From Sutterella parvirubra YIT 11816 (GTDB lineage: Bacteria > Pseudomonadota > Gammaproteobacteria > Burkholderiales > Burkholderiaceae_F), in contig NZ_JH605002.1 of the NCBI RefSeq assembly GCF_000250875.1, forward strand, positions 1-13,469: DNA of 13,469 nucleotides, read 5' to 3'. Below the pieces are notes generated by a model. The model was given only the letters and a program-made list of their open reading frames with translations. It had not been told where the DNA came from and made no database searches. Position numbers and translations under genes: made by a program. How positions within the stretch are numbered: the first letter of the stretch is position 1; every line of letters starts with the position of its first letter. This document shows positions 1-6,034 of the stretch, piece by piece.

Positions 1-16
1 ATGACGTACGCGCTCC

Positions 17-1135
17 TCAGCCGGCGTCCGCCTGGGAGGCGTCAGCATTGGCGGCTTCGTCCTCCGTCGTCACCGCCGCGCCGTCGCGAAGACGCACGAG
101 TTGGTTCGTGATGACGACGTCGCCCTCACGGAGCCCCGAGCGGATGATCCAGTCGGCCCCTTCCCAAAGCCCGACCGTCACGGTCTGCGCGCGGGCCTTG
201 CCGTCGCGCACGAGGTAGAGCGCGTAGGTGCCGTCCGGGCGCTGGAGCACGGCCTTCTGCGGGACGCGGAAGACGCCTTCCTCGACGAAGGTTTGCAGAC
301 GCACCTTGACGAATTCGCCGGGAAGGAGCGCCGCGCCTTCCTGGACGCGGGCGCGCATCGTGCGGGACCCTAGATCAGCGGTGATCGACTGCGCGACGTA
401 GTCGAGCTTCGCCTGGAGTTCGGTGCCGTCCTTCCTGAAGAGCCGCACGGGGTTCGCGGTCGTGACGGTCGCGCCCGCGAGGTCGCGGTCGGACGGCGCG
501 AAAGTGACCCGCACGTCGTCGTGCTGGGTGACGGTGGTGAGAAGCGTCGTCGCGCTCGTGATGAGGGCGCCGGGGTTGACCTGCGCGCGTTCCGCGTAGC
601 CCGTCGCCGGGGCGCGGACTTCGGTCCAGTCGAGGTTGATCTTCGCGTCGTGCTCGTTCGCCTTCGCGGTGGCGAGCGCATGGCGCATCTGGTTTCTGAG
701 CGAGAGCGCATCGTCGTAGGTCTTCTGGGCGACGGCGCCGGACTTCAATAGCGCGTCGTTGCGCTTCAGCTCACGCTCGGCCTGCTCCAGGTTCGAGGCC
801 GCTTCCTCGCGCTGCGCGCGGGCGGCTTCATACTTTGCGCGGAAGCTCTGCGGATCGATGCGAAAGAGCACGTCGCCCGCTTCGACGAGGTCGCCCTCCT
901 GGTATTCGATCGACTGAAGAAGGCCGCTCACCTGGGCGCGGACTTCGACTTCGCGGCCGCCTTCGGCCTGTCCGAGAATCTCGATCCAGTGCGGCTCGTT
1001 CGTGGCGTGCGCGACGTGGGTGGTGACGGGGAGAGGCTTCGCGGGGGTGGGGGCGCGCGCCTCCTTTTGGCAGCCCGTCAGGGCGAGGAGGGCACTGGCG
1101 GCGCCCGCGAGGGCGATCAGCTTGCGTCGGTCCAT
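17..1135 (-). CDS. RND efflux periplasmic adaptor lipoprotein (AcrA/MexA-like membrane fusion protein)
   Basis: This is a 372-residue periplasmic adaptor (HlyD/AcrA family) that would bridge an inner-membrane RND pump and an outer-membrane channel to export drugs or other toxic compounds. The ATG at 1135 is chosen because it begins a lipoprotein signal: MDRRK, a hydrophobic Ala/Leu stretch, then lipobox LTGC with the lipidated Cys at residue 22. The frame stays open to an ATG at 1306, but those extra 57 residues would bury the signal peptide. After the signal come a barrel-sandwich (lipoyl-like) half (VRAQVSGLLQSIEYQEGDLV), a long Ala/Glu/Gln-rich alpha-helical hairpin, the second lipoyl half (VRAPATGYAERAQVNPG) and the beta-barrel and membrane-proximal domains. 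Residue +2 after the Cys is Gln, whereas AcrA has Asp, the usual inner-membrane retention signal. GGAG follows the stop at once, so the pump gene probably starts just outside the window. The substrate cannot be deduced. Confidence 0.9.
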   Translation of the reverse strand: MDRRKLIALAGAASALLALTGCQKEARAPTPAKPLPVTTHVAHATNEPHWIEILGQAEGGREVEVRAQVSGLLQSIEYQEGDLVEAGDVLFRIDPQSFRAKYEAARAQREEAASNLEQAERELKRNDALLKSGAVAQKTYDDALSLRNQMRHALATAKANEHDAKINLDWTEVRAPATGYAERAQVNPGALITSATTLLTTVTQHDDVRVTFAPSDRDLAGATVTTANPVRLFRKDGTELQAKLDYVAQSITADLGSRTMRARVQEGAALLPGEFVKVRLQTFVEEGVFRVPQKAVLQRPDGTYALYLVRDGKARAQTVTVGLWEGADWIIRSGLREGDVVITNQLVRLRDGAAVTTEDEAANADASQADAG

Positions 1136-1219
1136 GATGTGCTTTTCTTCTTTTGGGGAAGCGGCGCCCTCATGGCGGGAGGGGGACGGGCGCACTTCCC
1201 ATTGATACAAACGCTTCAA

Positions 1220-1248
1220 AGTATGGCGAAGAGGGCGCCGACAAACAA
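1220..1248 (-). promoter_or_regulatory. Candidate sigma70 promoter for the efflux adaptor gene
   Basis: On the minus strand a TTGTTT -35-like hexamer (1243-1248) is followed after exactly 17 bp by CATACT (1220-1225), which matches four of six bases of the -10 consensus. It lies about 85 bp upstream of the chosen ATG. It was identified by eye only. Confidence 0.3.
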
Positions 1249-1271
1249 TGCCCGAAAGTACTGCTTCCCGT

Positions 1272-1290
1272 ACGCCCCGCAAAGGGGTGT
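1272..1290. promoter_or_regulatory. Operator-like inverted repeat upstream of the efflux adaptor
   Basis: ACGCCCC (1272-1278) and GGGGTGT (1284-1290) form an inverted repeat with a 5-bp spacer and one mismatched position. It sits just upstream of the candidate -35 box, a position that suits a regulator of the efflux operon. No TetR or MarR gene is present in the window, so the protein that would bind it is unknown. Confidence 0.3.
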
Positions 1291-1373
1291 TACGTATTGT
1301 AAGCATCAGGACCTCCGCTCAGGTTTATGCGGCACACCGGGAAACCCGAGGACCGGAAGGGCGAAGGACGGGC

Positions 1374-1405
1374 GAAAAGAAACCCGCTCCGTTGCCGGAG
1401 CGGGT
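1374..1405 (-). terminator. Rho-independent terminator of the fumarase gene
   Basis: Read on the minus strand, ACCCGCTCC, loop GGCAAC and GGAGCGGGT form a perfect 9-bp stem followed by a T-rich tail (TTTCTTTT). It begins about 40 bp after the fumarase stop codon. Confidence 0.85.
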
Positions 1406-1446
1406 CCTCTCATCGATCATGCCGGACCGTGAGGTCCGTCAGAAAA

Positions 1447-2985
1447 TCAGCAGCCGCAGCAGCCCTTCTTTTCCGCGATCTTCGCAGCCCAGAACTTCGG
1501 GGCGTTGATGTGGATCGAGTCGCCGGTGTGGTCGACCGCCACCGTGACGGGCATGTCTTCCACTTCGAACTCGTAGATGGCTTCCATGCCGAGGTCGCCG
1601 AAGGCGAGCACGCGGCTCTGCTTGATCGACTTGGCGACGAGGTAGGCGGCGCCGCCGACGGCGATCAGGTAGGCGGACTGGTGCTTCTTGATCGCTTCGC
1701 GGGCGACGGGGCCGCGGTCGCCCTTGCCGACCATCAGGCCGAGGCCGACGGGTTCGGAGAGCATCATGTCGACGAACTTGTCCATGCGGGTCGAGGTCGT
1801 CGGGCCGGCGGGGCCGACCACTTCGCCCTTGCTCGCGACCGGGTCAACCGGGCCGACGTAGTAGATGGCGCGGTTGTGGAAGTCGACGGGGAGCGGTTCG
1901 CCCTTGGCGACCATTTCGTTGATGCGCTTGTGCGCGGCGTCGCGGCCCGTGAGGAGCTTGCCCGAAAGCAGGAGCGTGTCGCCCGGCTTCCACGAGAGGA
2001 TTTCTTCCTTCGTGAGGGTGTCGAGATTGACGCGCTTGCTCTTTTCGACGTCGGGCTTCCAGTCGAATTCGGGGAAGTCTTCGAGCTTCGGCGGGTCGAG
2101 GTAGACCGGGCCGGAACCGTCGAGCACGAAGTGCGCATGGCGCGTGGCGGCGCAGTTCGGGATCATGCAAACGGGCTTCGAAGCGGCGTGGGTCGCGTAC
2201 ATCTTGACCTTGACGTCGAGGACGGTCGTGAGGCCGCCCAGGCCCTGCGCGCCGATGCCGAGCGCGTTGACGCGGTTGTAGATCTCCACGCGGAGCTTCT
2301 CTTCGTCGGTCTGCGGACCGCGGGCGAGAAGGTCGAGCATGTCGAGGGGTTCGTTGAGCGATTCCTTCGCGAGAAGCGCGGCCTTTTCAGCGGTACCGCC
2401 GATGCCGATGCCGAGGATCCCGGGCGGGCACCAGCCGGCGCCCATGTGCGGAATCTGTTCGAGCACCCAGTCGACGATGCTGTCCGACGGGACGAGCATG
2501 GCGAGCTTGGACTTGTTTTCCGAGCCGCCGCCCTTCGCGGCGACCGTGATCTCGACCTTGTCGCCCGGGACGACCTGCCAATGGATGATGGCGGGGGTGT
2601 TGTCCTTCGTGTTCTTGCGGGCGAATTCCGGCGGGTTCACCGCGGAGAAGCGCAGGACGTTTTCGGGGCAGGTGTAGGCACGGCGCACGCCTTCGTTGAT
2701 GGCGTCCTCAACCGAGCCCGTGAAGCCTTCCCAACGGACGTCCATGCCGACCTTCACGAAGACGACGGCAAGACCGGTGTCCTGGCAGATCGGACGGTGG
2801 CCGATCTGGCAGAGGCGGGAGTTTTCGAGAATCTGGCCGATCGCATCCTTCGCGGCGGGGCTTTCCTCGCGGGCATAGGCCGCGGCCATGTGACGGAGGA
2901 AGTCGGCGGGATGGTAGTAGCTGATGTACTGGAAGGCAGCGGCGACGCTCTCGATGAGGTCGTTCTGCTTGATCACCGTGGTCAT
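1447..2985 (-). CDS. fumB: Fumarate hydratase class I (oxygen-sensitive 4Fe-4S fumarase)
   Basis: This 512-residue class I fumarase interconverts fumarate and (S)-malate in the cytoplasm using a [4Fe-4S] cluster. It is close to the usual length of 500-550. The N-terminal Fe-S domain has the CQDTG motif with Cys67, then GWCPPG with Cys186 and PNCAA with Cys278. Their spacing matches the three cluster ligands of characterised class I enzymes. The KGGGSENKSK motif (151-160) is also present, and the C-terminal domain runs from about 310. The ATG at 2985 is preceded by AGGAG at a 9-bp spacing. The protein ends in an unusual GCCGC tail. The gene is divergent from a Dcu-type C4-dicarboxylate antiporter, recalling the anaerobic dcuB-fumB pair of E. 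coli. The family call is secure. The symbol fumB rather than fumA rests on context. A tartrate dehydratase fusion was considered, but the full two-domain fumarase architecture fits better. Confidence 0.95.
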   Translation of the reverse strand: MTTVIKQNDLIESVAAAFQYISYYHPADFLRHMAAAYAREESPAAKDAIGQILENSRLCQIGHRPICQDTGLAVVFVKVGMDVRWEGFTGSVEDAINEGVRRAYTCPENVLRFSAVNPPEFARKNTKDNTPAIIHWQVVPGDKVEITVAAKGGGSENKSKLAMLVPSDSIVDWVLEQIPHMGAGWCPPGILGIGIGGTAEKAALLAKESLNEPLDMLDLLARGPQTDEEKLRVEIYNRVNALGIGAQGLGGLTTVLDVKVKMYATHAASKPVCMIPNCAATRHAHFVLDGSGPVYLDPPKLEDFPEFDWKPDVEKSKRVNLDTLTKEEILSWKPGDTLLLSGKLLTGRDAAHKRINEMVAKGEPLPVDFHNRAIYYVGPVDPVASKGEVVGPAGPTTSTRMDKFVDMMLSEPVGLGLMVGKGDRGPVAREAIKKHQSAYLIAVGGAAYLVAKSIKQSRVLAFGDLGMEAIYEFEVEDMPVTVAVDHTGDSIHINAPKFWAAKIAEKKGCCGC

Positions 2986-3126
2986 GGGTGTTTTTCTCCT
3001 ATGGGTCGTCCTCCGCAGAGCTACTGCGAAGGAAGCAATCAGGCGGCGCGAACTGTCCGTAAGTGGTAGACCGGAAGAGTGGGGCCGATCGATCCGCAGC
3101 GTCGTCCGACATGCCGTCGGTCAATC

Positions 3127-3154
3127 ATTCTACGCCCGTGGCCGCGGAAAACAA
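3127..3154 (-). promoter_or_regulatory. Probable sigma70 promoter of the fumarase gene
   Basis: On the minus strand TTGTTT (3149-3154), a 16-bp spacer and TAGAAT (3127-3132, five of six consensus bases) form a plausible promoter. It would give an untranslated leader of roughly 135 nt before the fumarase ATG. Confidence 0.45.
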
Positions 3155-3214
3155 GCCTCTTGTCGAGCCCATCGAAACGATAGTTTTCGCCGTGAAATAA
3201 CGGTACCTGCGGAA

Positions 3215-3230
3215 TACCCCTAAGGGAGAT
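3215..3230. promoter_or_regulatory. NarL-like heptamer site A (TACCCCT)
   Basis: TACCCCT (3215-3221) matches the NarL/NarP heptamer consensus TACYYMT at all seven positions. The opposite half GGGAGAT is poor. The core CCCTAAGGG occurs again, inverted, in the neighbouring site at 3236-3251. The sites lie between two divergent genes and could serve either. Confidence 0.4.
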
Positions 3231-3235
3231 CAAGA

Positions 3236-3251
3236 TAACCCTTAGGGTGTA
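3236..3251. promoter_or_regulatory. NarL/NarP-like 7-2-7 palindrome (site B)
   Basis: TAACCCT, TA, GGGTGTA forms a 7-2-7 arrangement in which both half-sites (TAACCCT and, reversed, TACACCC) resemble the TACYYMT heptamer. The 7-2-7 spacing is the arrangement known for NarP and NarL dimers. A NarL-like regulator is encoded about 2 kb away. Confidence 0.45.
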
Positions 3252-3284
3252 TATCTTAAATCAAGGGTTGCCATCCGTAAAAAT

Positions 3285-3298
3285 TTGTACTCGATCAA
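3285..3298. promoter_or_regulatory. FNR-like binding site upstream of the Dcu antiporter
   Basis: TTGTACTCGATCAA matches the FNR consensus TTGAT-N4-ATCAA at eight of ten specified bases, with a perfect right half. FNR activation of dcuB is established in E. coli. If this site were a class II activator position, the start of transcription would fall near 3333. No convincing -10 box is visible there. Confidence 0.35.
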
Positions 3299-3312
3299 AC
3301 TCCCGCGGAATA

Positions 3313-3332
3313 ACTACCCCGTTTAGGGTGGT
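3313..3332. promoter_or_regulatory. Inverted repeat close to the dcuB start (site C)
   Basis: ACTACCC (3313-3319) and GGGTGGT (3326-3332) form an inverted repeat with a 6-bp centre and one mismatch. It includes TACCCC, the same core as sites A and B, but the spacing is not 7-2-7. It lies 46-66 bp upstream of the chosen ATG, where bound protein could block or assist transcription. Confidence 0.35.
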
Positions 3333-3378
3333 ACGGGAGGACAATTCGGGCGTCCTCTATCCACATGCGAGAAAAGAC

Positions 3379-4731
3379 ATGACTCTCGGATTTGACTTTT
3401 GGATTCAGCTGATCGTCGTTTTGGCGGCACTGTTCTACGGTGCCCGCAAGGGCGGTATGGGCCTGGGCCTCATCGGCGGTATCGGCCTCATCGTGCTGAT
3501 CTTTGGCTTCGGGGTTGCCCCGGGCAAGCCCCCGGTCGACGTCATCCTGACGATTCTGGCCGTCGTCTGCGCGTCTGCGACCCTGCAGGCTGCGGGCGGG
3601 TTGGACTGCCTCCTTCAGATCGCTGAAAAGGCGCTTCGCCGCCATCCCCGTGCGGTCTGCTACCTGGCTCCGTACCTCTGCTGGTTCCTGACCGTTCTCT
3701 GCGGTACGGGCCACGTGGTGTACACGATGCTCCCGATTATTTACGACGTCGCCATCAAGAACGGCATCCGTCCGGAACGCCCGATGGCCGCTTCGACGAT
3801 TGCTGCTCAGATGGGCGTGATCTGCTCGCCGGCCGCCGTGGCCGCCGTGTCGATGATCGCCCTCCTGGACGGCTATGAAGTCGGCGGCCACGCCTTCGGC
3901 TTCACGCAGCTCTTCGCGATCGTGATCCCGTCCGCCATCGTCGGCCTCTTCGCGGAAGCGACCTACTCGGTCTTCCGCGGCAAGGACCTCGACAAGGATG
4001 AAGAGTTCCAGAAGCTGATCTCGGATCCGGAACAGAAGAAGTACGTCTACGGTGAAACGACCACGCTCATCGGCGTCAAGTTCCGTCCCGAACAGTGGGC
4101 CTCCCTTTGGATCTTCCTCGCGACCGTTGCGGTCGTCGCTGCGCTCGGCATGTTCCCGGATCTGCGTCCGGCCGTCGGCGGCAAGAAGCTCTCCATGACG
4201 CTCGCCATCCAGATGTTCATGCTCAGCGCCGGCGCCCTGATGATCATATTCTGCAAGACCCGCGCCTCCGCCGTTGCCAAGACCGCCGTCTTCAACGCTG
4301 GTATGGTCGCCATCGTGGCGGTCTACGGTGTGGCTTGGATGGCCGACACGATGTTCGCCGCTCACTTGAACAACCTGAAGGCTGTTCTGACCGAGTGGGT
4401 GCGTGAAGCGCCGTGGACCTACGCCATCGTGCTGCTCCTCGTCTCGAAGCTCGTGAACTCTCAGGCCGCCGCCGTTGCGACGATCGTTCCTGTGGCGCTC
4501 GCCATCGGCACGCCTCCGGGCCTCGTGGTTGCGTTCAGCTCGGCTTGCTACGGCTACTACATCCTGCCGACCTACCCGTCCGACCTGGCCGCTCTGCAGT
4601 TTGACCGTTCCGGCACGACCCACATCGGCCGCTTCGTGATCAACCACTCCTTCATTCTCCCGGGCCTCATCGGCGTCATCACCGCCTCGATCGTGGGTTA
4701 CTTCCTCGGTCTGGCCTACGGGTACATCTAA
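3379..4731 (+). CDS. dcuB: Anaerobic C4-dicarboxylate antiporter, DcuA/DcuB family
   Basis: This 450-residue inner-membrane protein has the length and layout of DcuA/DcuB, which exchange fumarate, malate or aspartate for succinate during anaerobic growth. Family hallmarks are the N-terminal [14 protein letters not shown] stretch, the [17 protein letters not shown] segment, [14 protein letters not shown], and near the C-terminus ILPTYP (395-400), then [14 protein letters not shown]. Hydrophobic segments cover most of the chain. Two more hydrophilic loops occur, one near residues 195-225. The ATG at 3379 is chosen because homologues begin here with a membrane helix. The frame is open to a GTG at 3247, but that extension is hydrophilic and runs through palindromic regulatory DNA. 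The Shine-Dalgarno is weak (GAGAAAAG). Codon use is richer in T-ending codons (GCT, CGT, GTT) than its neighbours, which could reflect high expression. It is divergent from fumarase, so the pair makes a fumarate-respiration module. DcuA versus DcuB cannot be settled by eye. Confidence 0.93.
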   Translation: MTLGFDFWIQLIVVLAALFYGARKGGMGLGLIGGIGLIVLIFGFGVAPGKPPVDVILTILAVVCASATLQAAGGLDCLLQIAEKALRRHPRAVCYLAPYLCWFLTVLCGTGHVVYTMLPIIYDVAIKNGIRPERPMAASTIAAQMGVICSPAAVAAVSMIALLDGYEVGGHAFGFTQLFAIVIPSAIVGLFAEATYSVFRGKDLDKDEEFQKLISDPEQKKYVYGETTTLIGVKFRPEQWASLWIFLATVAVVAALGMFPDLRPAVGGKKLSMTLAIQMFMLSAGALMIIFCKTRASAVAKTAVFNAGMVAIVAVYGVAWMADTMFAAHLNNLKAVLTEWVREAPWTYAIVLLLVSKLVNSQAAAVATIVPVALAIGTPPGLVVAFSSACYGYYILPTYPSDLAALQFDRSGTTHIGRFVINHSFILPGLIGVITASIVGYFLGLAYGYI

Positions 4732-4796
4732 AAATAAAAGCTTTAGAGGACAAAAGGAGAGGTGCGCCTCCTCGGGCGCACCAACCGGACCAAGAG

Positions 4797-4829
4797 AAAG
4801 CCCCGCGCAGCCCTGCGCGGGGCTTTTTT
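4797..4829 (+). terminator. Strong Rho-independent terminator of dcuB
   Basis: AAAGCCCCGCGCAG (4797-4810) pairs almost perfectly with the arm that follows it, leaving a very short loop, and is followed by six T residues (4824-4829). It is the strongest terminator in the window. Confidence 0.95.
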
Positions 4830-4880
4830 ACTTAGCCGTGCAGGTCGGTCGTCCTCCCCGCGGGCATGGCGGTGGAGGTG

Positions 4881-5255
4881 CGGTCACCATGTCTGCGGGC
4901 GCTACATTCCGGAAAAAGCCTTCGTCCTCCGGAAAGCCTGCGGTTGAAGGGAACCGGAGGTGCCGACGGGTCCTGAACTGTCAAATCCGGTCGGGCGCGC
5001 CGACCCGGTCACCATGTCTGCGGGCGCTACATTTCAGAAAAAGGGTTCGTCCTCCGGAAGGCTTGCGGCTGAAGGGAATCGATGGCGCCGAAGGGCCTTG
5101 AGCTGTCAAACTCGGTCGGACCCGCCGACGCGGTCACTATGTCTGCGGGCGCTACATTTCAGAAAAAGGGTTCGTCCTCCGGAAGGCTTGCGGCTGAAGG
5201 AAACCGAAGGCGATGAAGGGTCCTGAACTGTCAAACCCGTTTGGGCTCGAAGGCG
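4881..5255. repeat. Three tandem 125-bp direct repeats
   Basis: Copies run 4881-5005, 5006-5130 and 5131-5255, with no insertions or deletions between them. The first ~70 bases are nearly identical in copies 2 and 3 (CGGTCAC-ATGTCTGCGGGC, then GCTACATTTCAGAAAAAGGG); copy 1 differs mildly and the last ~50 bases diverge most. Each copy contains CCTCCGGA and, near its end, CTGTCAAA. The 1/2 junction carries the inverted repeat GGTCGG-GCGCG-CCGACC, which is partly kept at the 2/3 junction and lost at the end of copy 3. Because 125 is not a multiple of three, the repeats do not encode a repeated peptide. They sit between two convergent terminators and their function is unknown. Confidence 0.95.
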
Positions 5256-5260
5256 CGGCC

Positions 5261-5294
5261 AATAAAAAACCGGCTCGGCCGAAGCCGAACCGGT
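5261..5294 (-). terminator. Rho-independent terminator of the NarL-like regulator gene
   Basis: Read on the minus strand, ACCGG-T-TCGGC, tetraloop TTCG and GCCGA-G-CCGGT form a stem with one internal mismatch, followed by TTTTTT. It lies 25-58 bp past the regulator stop. Confidence 0.9.
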
Positions 5295-5318
5295 GGAAGA
5301 CGAAAGAGCCCGGAAGAC

Positions 5319-6011
5319 TCACTGCATGCCGTCGCGCATTTCCTTGGGCGAGAGGCGGTGGCCGCGCTCCGCGCCCCAGATGGCCGCTTCAAGGCGCGAG
5401 CGCACTCGGAGCTTCTTGAGGAGGTGCTTGACGTGGACCTTGACGGTGCCTTCCGAGATGCGGAGCGCCTCGGCGATCTCGGTGTTGACGAGGCCCGACG
5501 CAAGGCATCGCAGGATCTGGTATTCGCGGCGCGTGAGAAGCTGCGTGACGTTCTGGTCCATGACGCCCGACGTGCTCGTGGAACGGAGTTGGTCCGCGAG
5601 CGCCGAAGTGATCTTCTCCGAGGCGGCCATGCCGCCCGCGGCGACGTTCCGCATCTGGGCGAGGAATTCGTCGATCTCGATCGAGCGCAGCAGGTAGCCG
5701 TTCGCCTCGTGCTGGATGGCTTTCAGGAGCGTCGTCGCGCTCTGCGCCGAATTCATCAGCATGACGATGCGGCAGGCGGGCGAGCGGCGCTTGATTTCAT
5801 CGAGCACGCCGATCGGGTCGAAGGCGGTCGATTCCAGGTTGACGAGGGCGATGTCAGGCTGAAGGGTCGCGAGCGAAAGTCCCACCTGCTCGTCGCCGGT
5901 GGCCCCCAACACGGTGAATTCGTCGGAGGCGGCCAGCACGTCGTTGATCGCCTTTCGGAACAAAGGAACGTCGTCAAGAATGAAGACGTTCGGCTTCTTT
6001 CGTTCAATCAT
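5319..6011 (-). CDS. NarL/NarP-like response regulator with a degenerate receiver domain
   Basis: This 230-residue cytoplasmic DNA-binding protein has an N-terminal receiver domain (about 7-125) and a C-terminal LuxR/NarL helix-turn-helix (about 156-212). The HTH is strikingly NarL-like: LLTRREYQIL, then the recognition helix with TVKVHVKHLLKKL and SRLEAAIW. The receiver keeps the acidic pair Asp13-Asp14. However, the phosphoacceptor position, Asp59 in NarL, is Asn58 here (codon AAC at 5838-5840, in LVNLES), and the conserved Lys109 is Arg109 (GYLLRS). It is therefore probably not activated by ordinary phosphotransfer. No histidine kinase gene is adjacent. The start at 6011 lies 23 bp after the stop of the upstream M20 hydrolase gene, which implies one operon. 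The Shine-Dalgarno is weak (AAGAAG). It likely binds TACYYMT-type heptamers, some of which lie in both nearby divergent regions. Family assignment is firm; targets are inferred. Confidence 0.92.
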   Translation of the reverse strand: MIERKKPNVFILDDVPLFRKAINDVLAASDEFTVLGATGDEQVGLSLATLQPDIALVNLESTAFDPIGVLDEIKRRSPACRIVMLMNSAQSATTLLKAIQHEANGYLLRSIEIDEFLAQMRNVAAGGMAASEKITSALADQLRSTSTSGVMDQNVTQLLTRREYQILRCLASGLVNTEIAEALRISEGTVKVHVKHLLKKLRVRSRLEAAIWGAERGHRLSPKEMRDGMQ

Positions 6012-6034
6012 GGTTGTTCTTCTTGTTTTGAAGG

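Larger units (their letters stand above)
1136..1446. other. Intergenic region between fumarase 3' end and the efflux adaptor
   Basis: This stretch has no credible gene. It lies between two genes on the minus strand. It holds the fumarase terminator (1374-1405), a small hairpin just after the fumarase stop (CGGACC, loop GTGA, GGTCCG at 1423-1438), an operator-like inverted repeat (1272-1290) and a candidate promoter for the adaptor gene (1220-1248). The terminator and the separate promoter suggest that the efflux gene is not co-transcribed with fumarase. Confidence 0.6.
2986..3378. other. Divergent regulatory region between fumarase and the Dcu antiporter
   Basis: This stretch of 393 bp has no credible gene and is locally more AT-rich than the flanking genes. 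It contains a minus-strand promoter (3127-3154), three C4/G4-type palindromes (3215-3230, 3236-3251, 3313-3332) and an FNR-like site (3285-3298). A TTGCCA -35-like hexamer at 3268-3273 has no good -10 partner. Each feature has its own entry. Confidence 0.6.
4732..5318. other. Convergent intergenic region with tandem repeats
   Basis: This 587-bp stretch lies between the 3' ends of dcuB and the regulator gene. It contains a hairpin without a T-tract (GGTGCGCC at 4761-4768 pairing with GGCGCACC at 4775-4782), the dcuB terminator, three 125-bp tandem repeats and the regulator's terminator. Short open frames run through it, but they cross the terminator or change frame between repeats, so no gene is called. 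Confidence 0.7.

Noticed and set aside
1327..3069. A 580-residue plus-strand open frame across the fumarase gene
   Set aside because: It is antisense to a clear class I fumarase, has the His/Asp/Arg/Val/Gly-rich composition of a reverse-strand shadow in GC-rich DNA, and lacks recognisable motifs.
3295..4647. A 450-residue minus-strand open frame opposite dcuB
   Set aside because: It is a highly charged shadow of a recognised membrane protein. The plus-strand translation matches DcuA/DcuB end to end.
4974..5236. TTTGACAG on the minus strand in each 125-bp repeat as promoter -35 boxes
   Set aside because: The hexamer TTGACA is perfect, but no -10-like hexamer lies 15-19 bp downstream in the copies examined, so no promoter is called.
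4881..5255. Possible CRISPR array
   Set aside because: There are only three copies of a long 125-bp unit, with no short repeat/spacer alternation and no cas genes.
4762..5419. Small plus-strand open frames across the 125-bp repeats
   Set aside because: The first crosses the strong dcuB terminator. The others change frame between copies because 125 is not divisible by three, and none has a good ribosome binding site with a conserved product.
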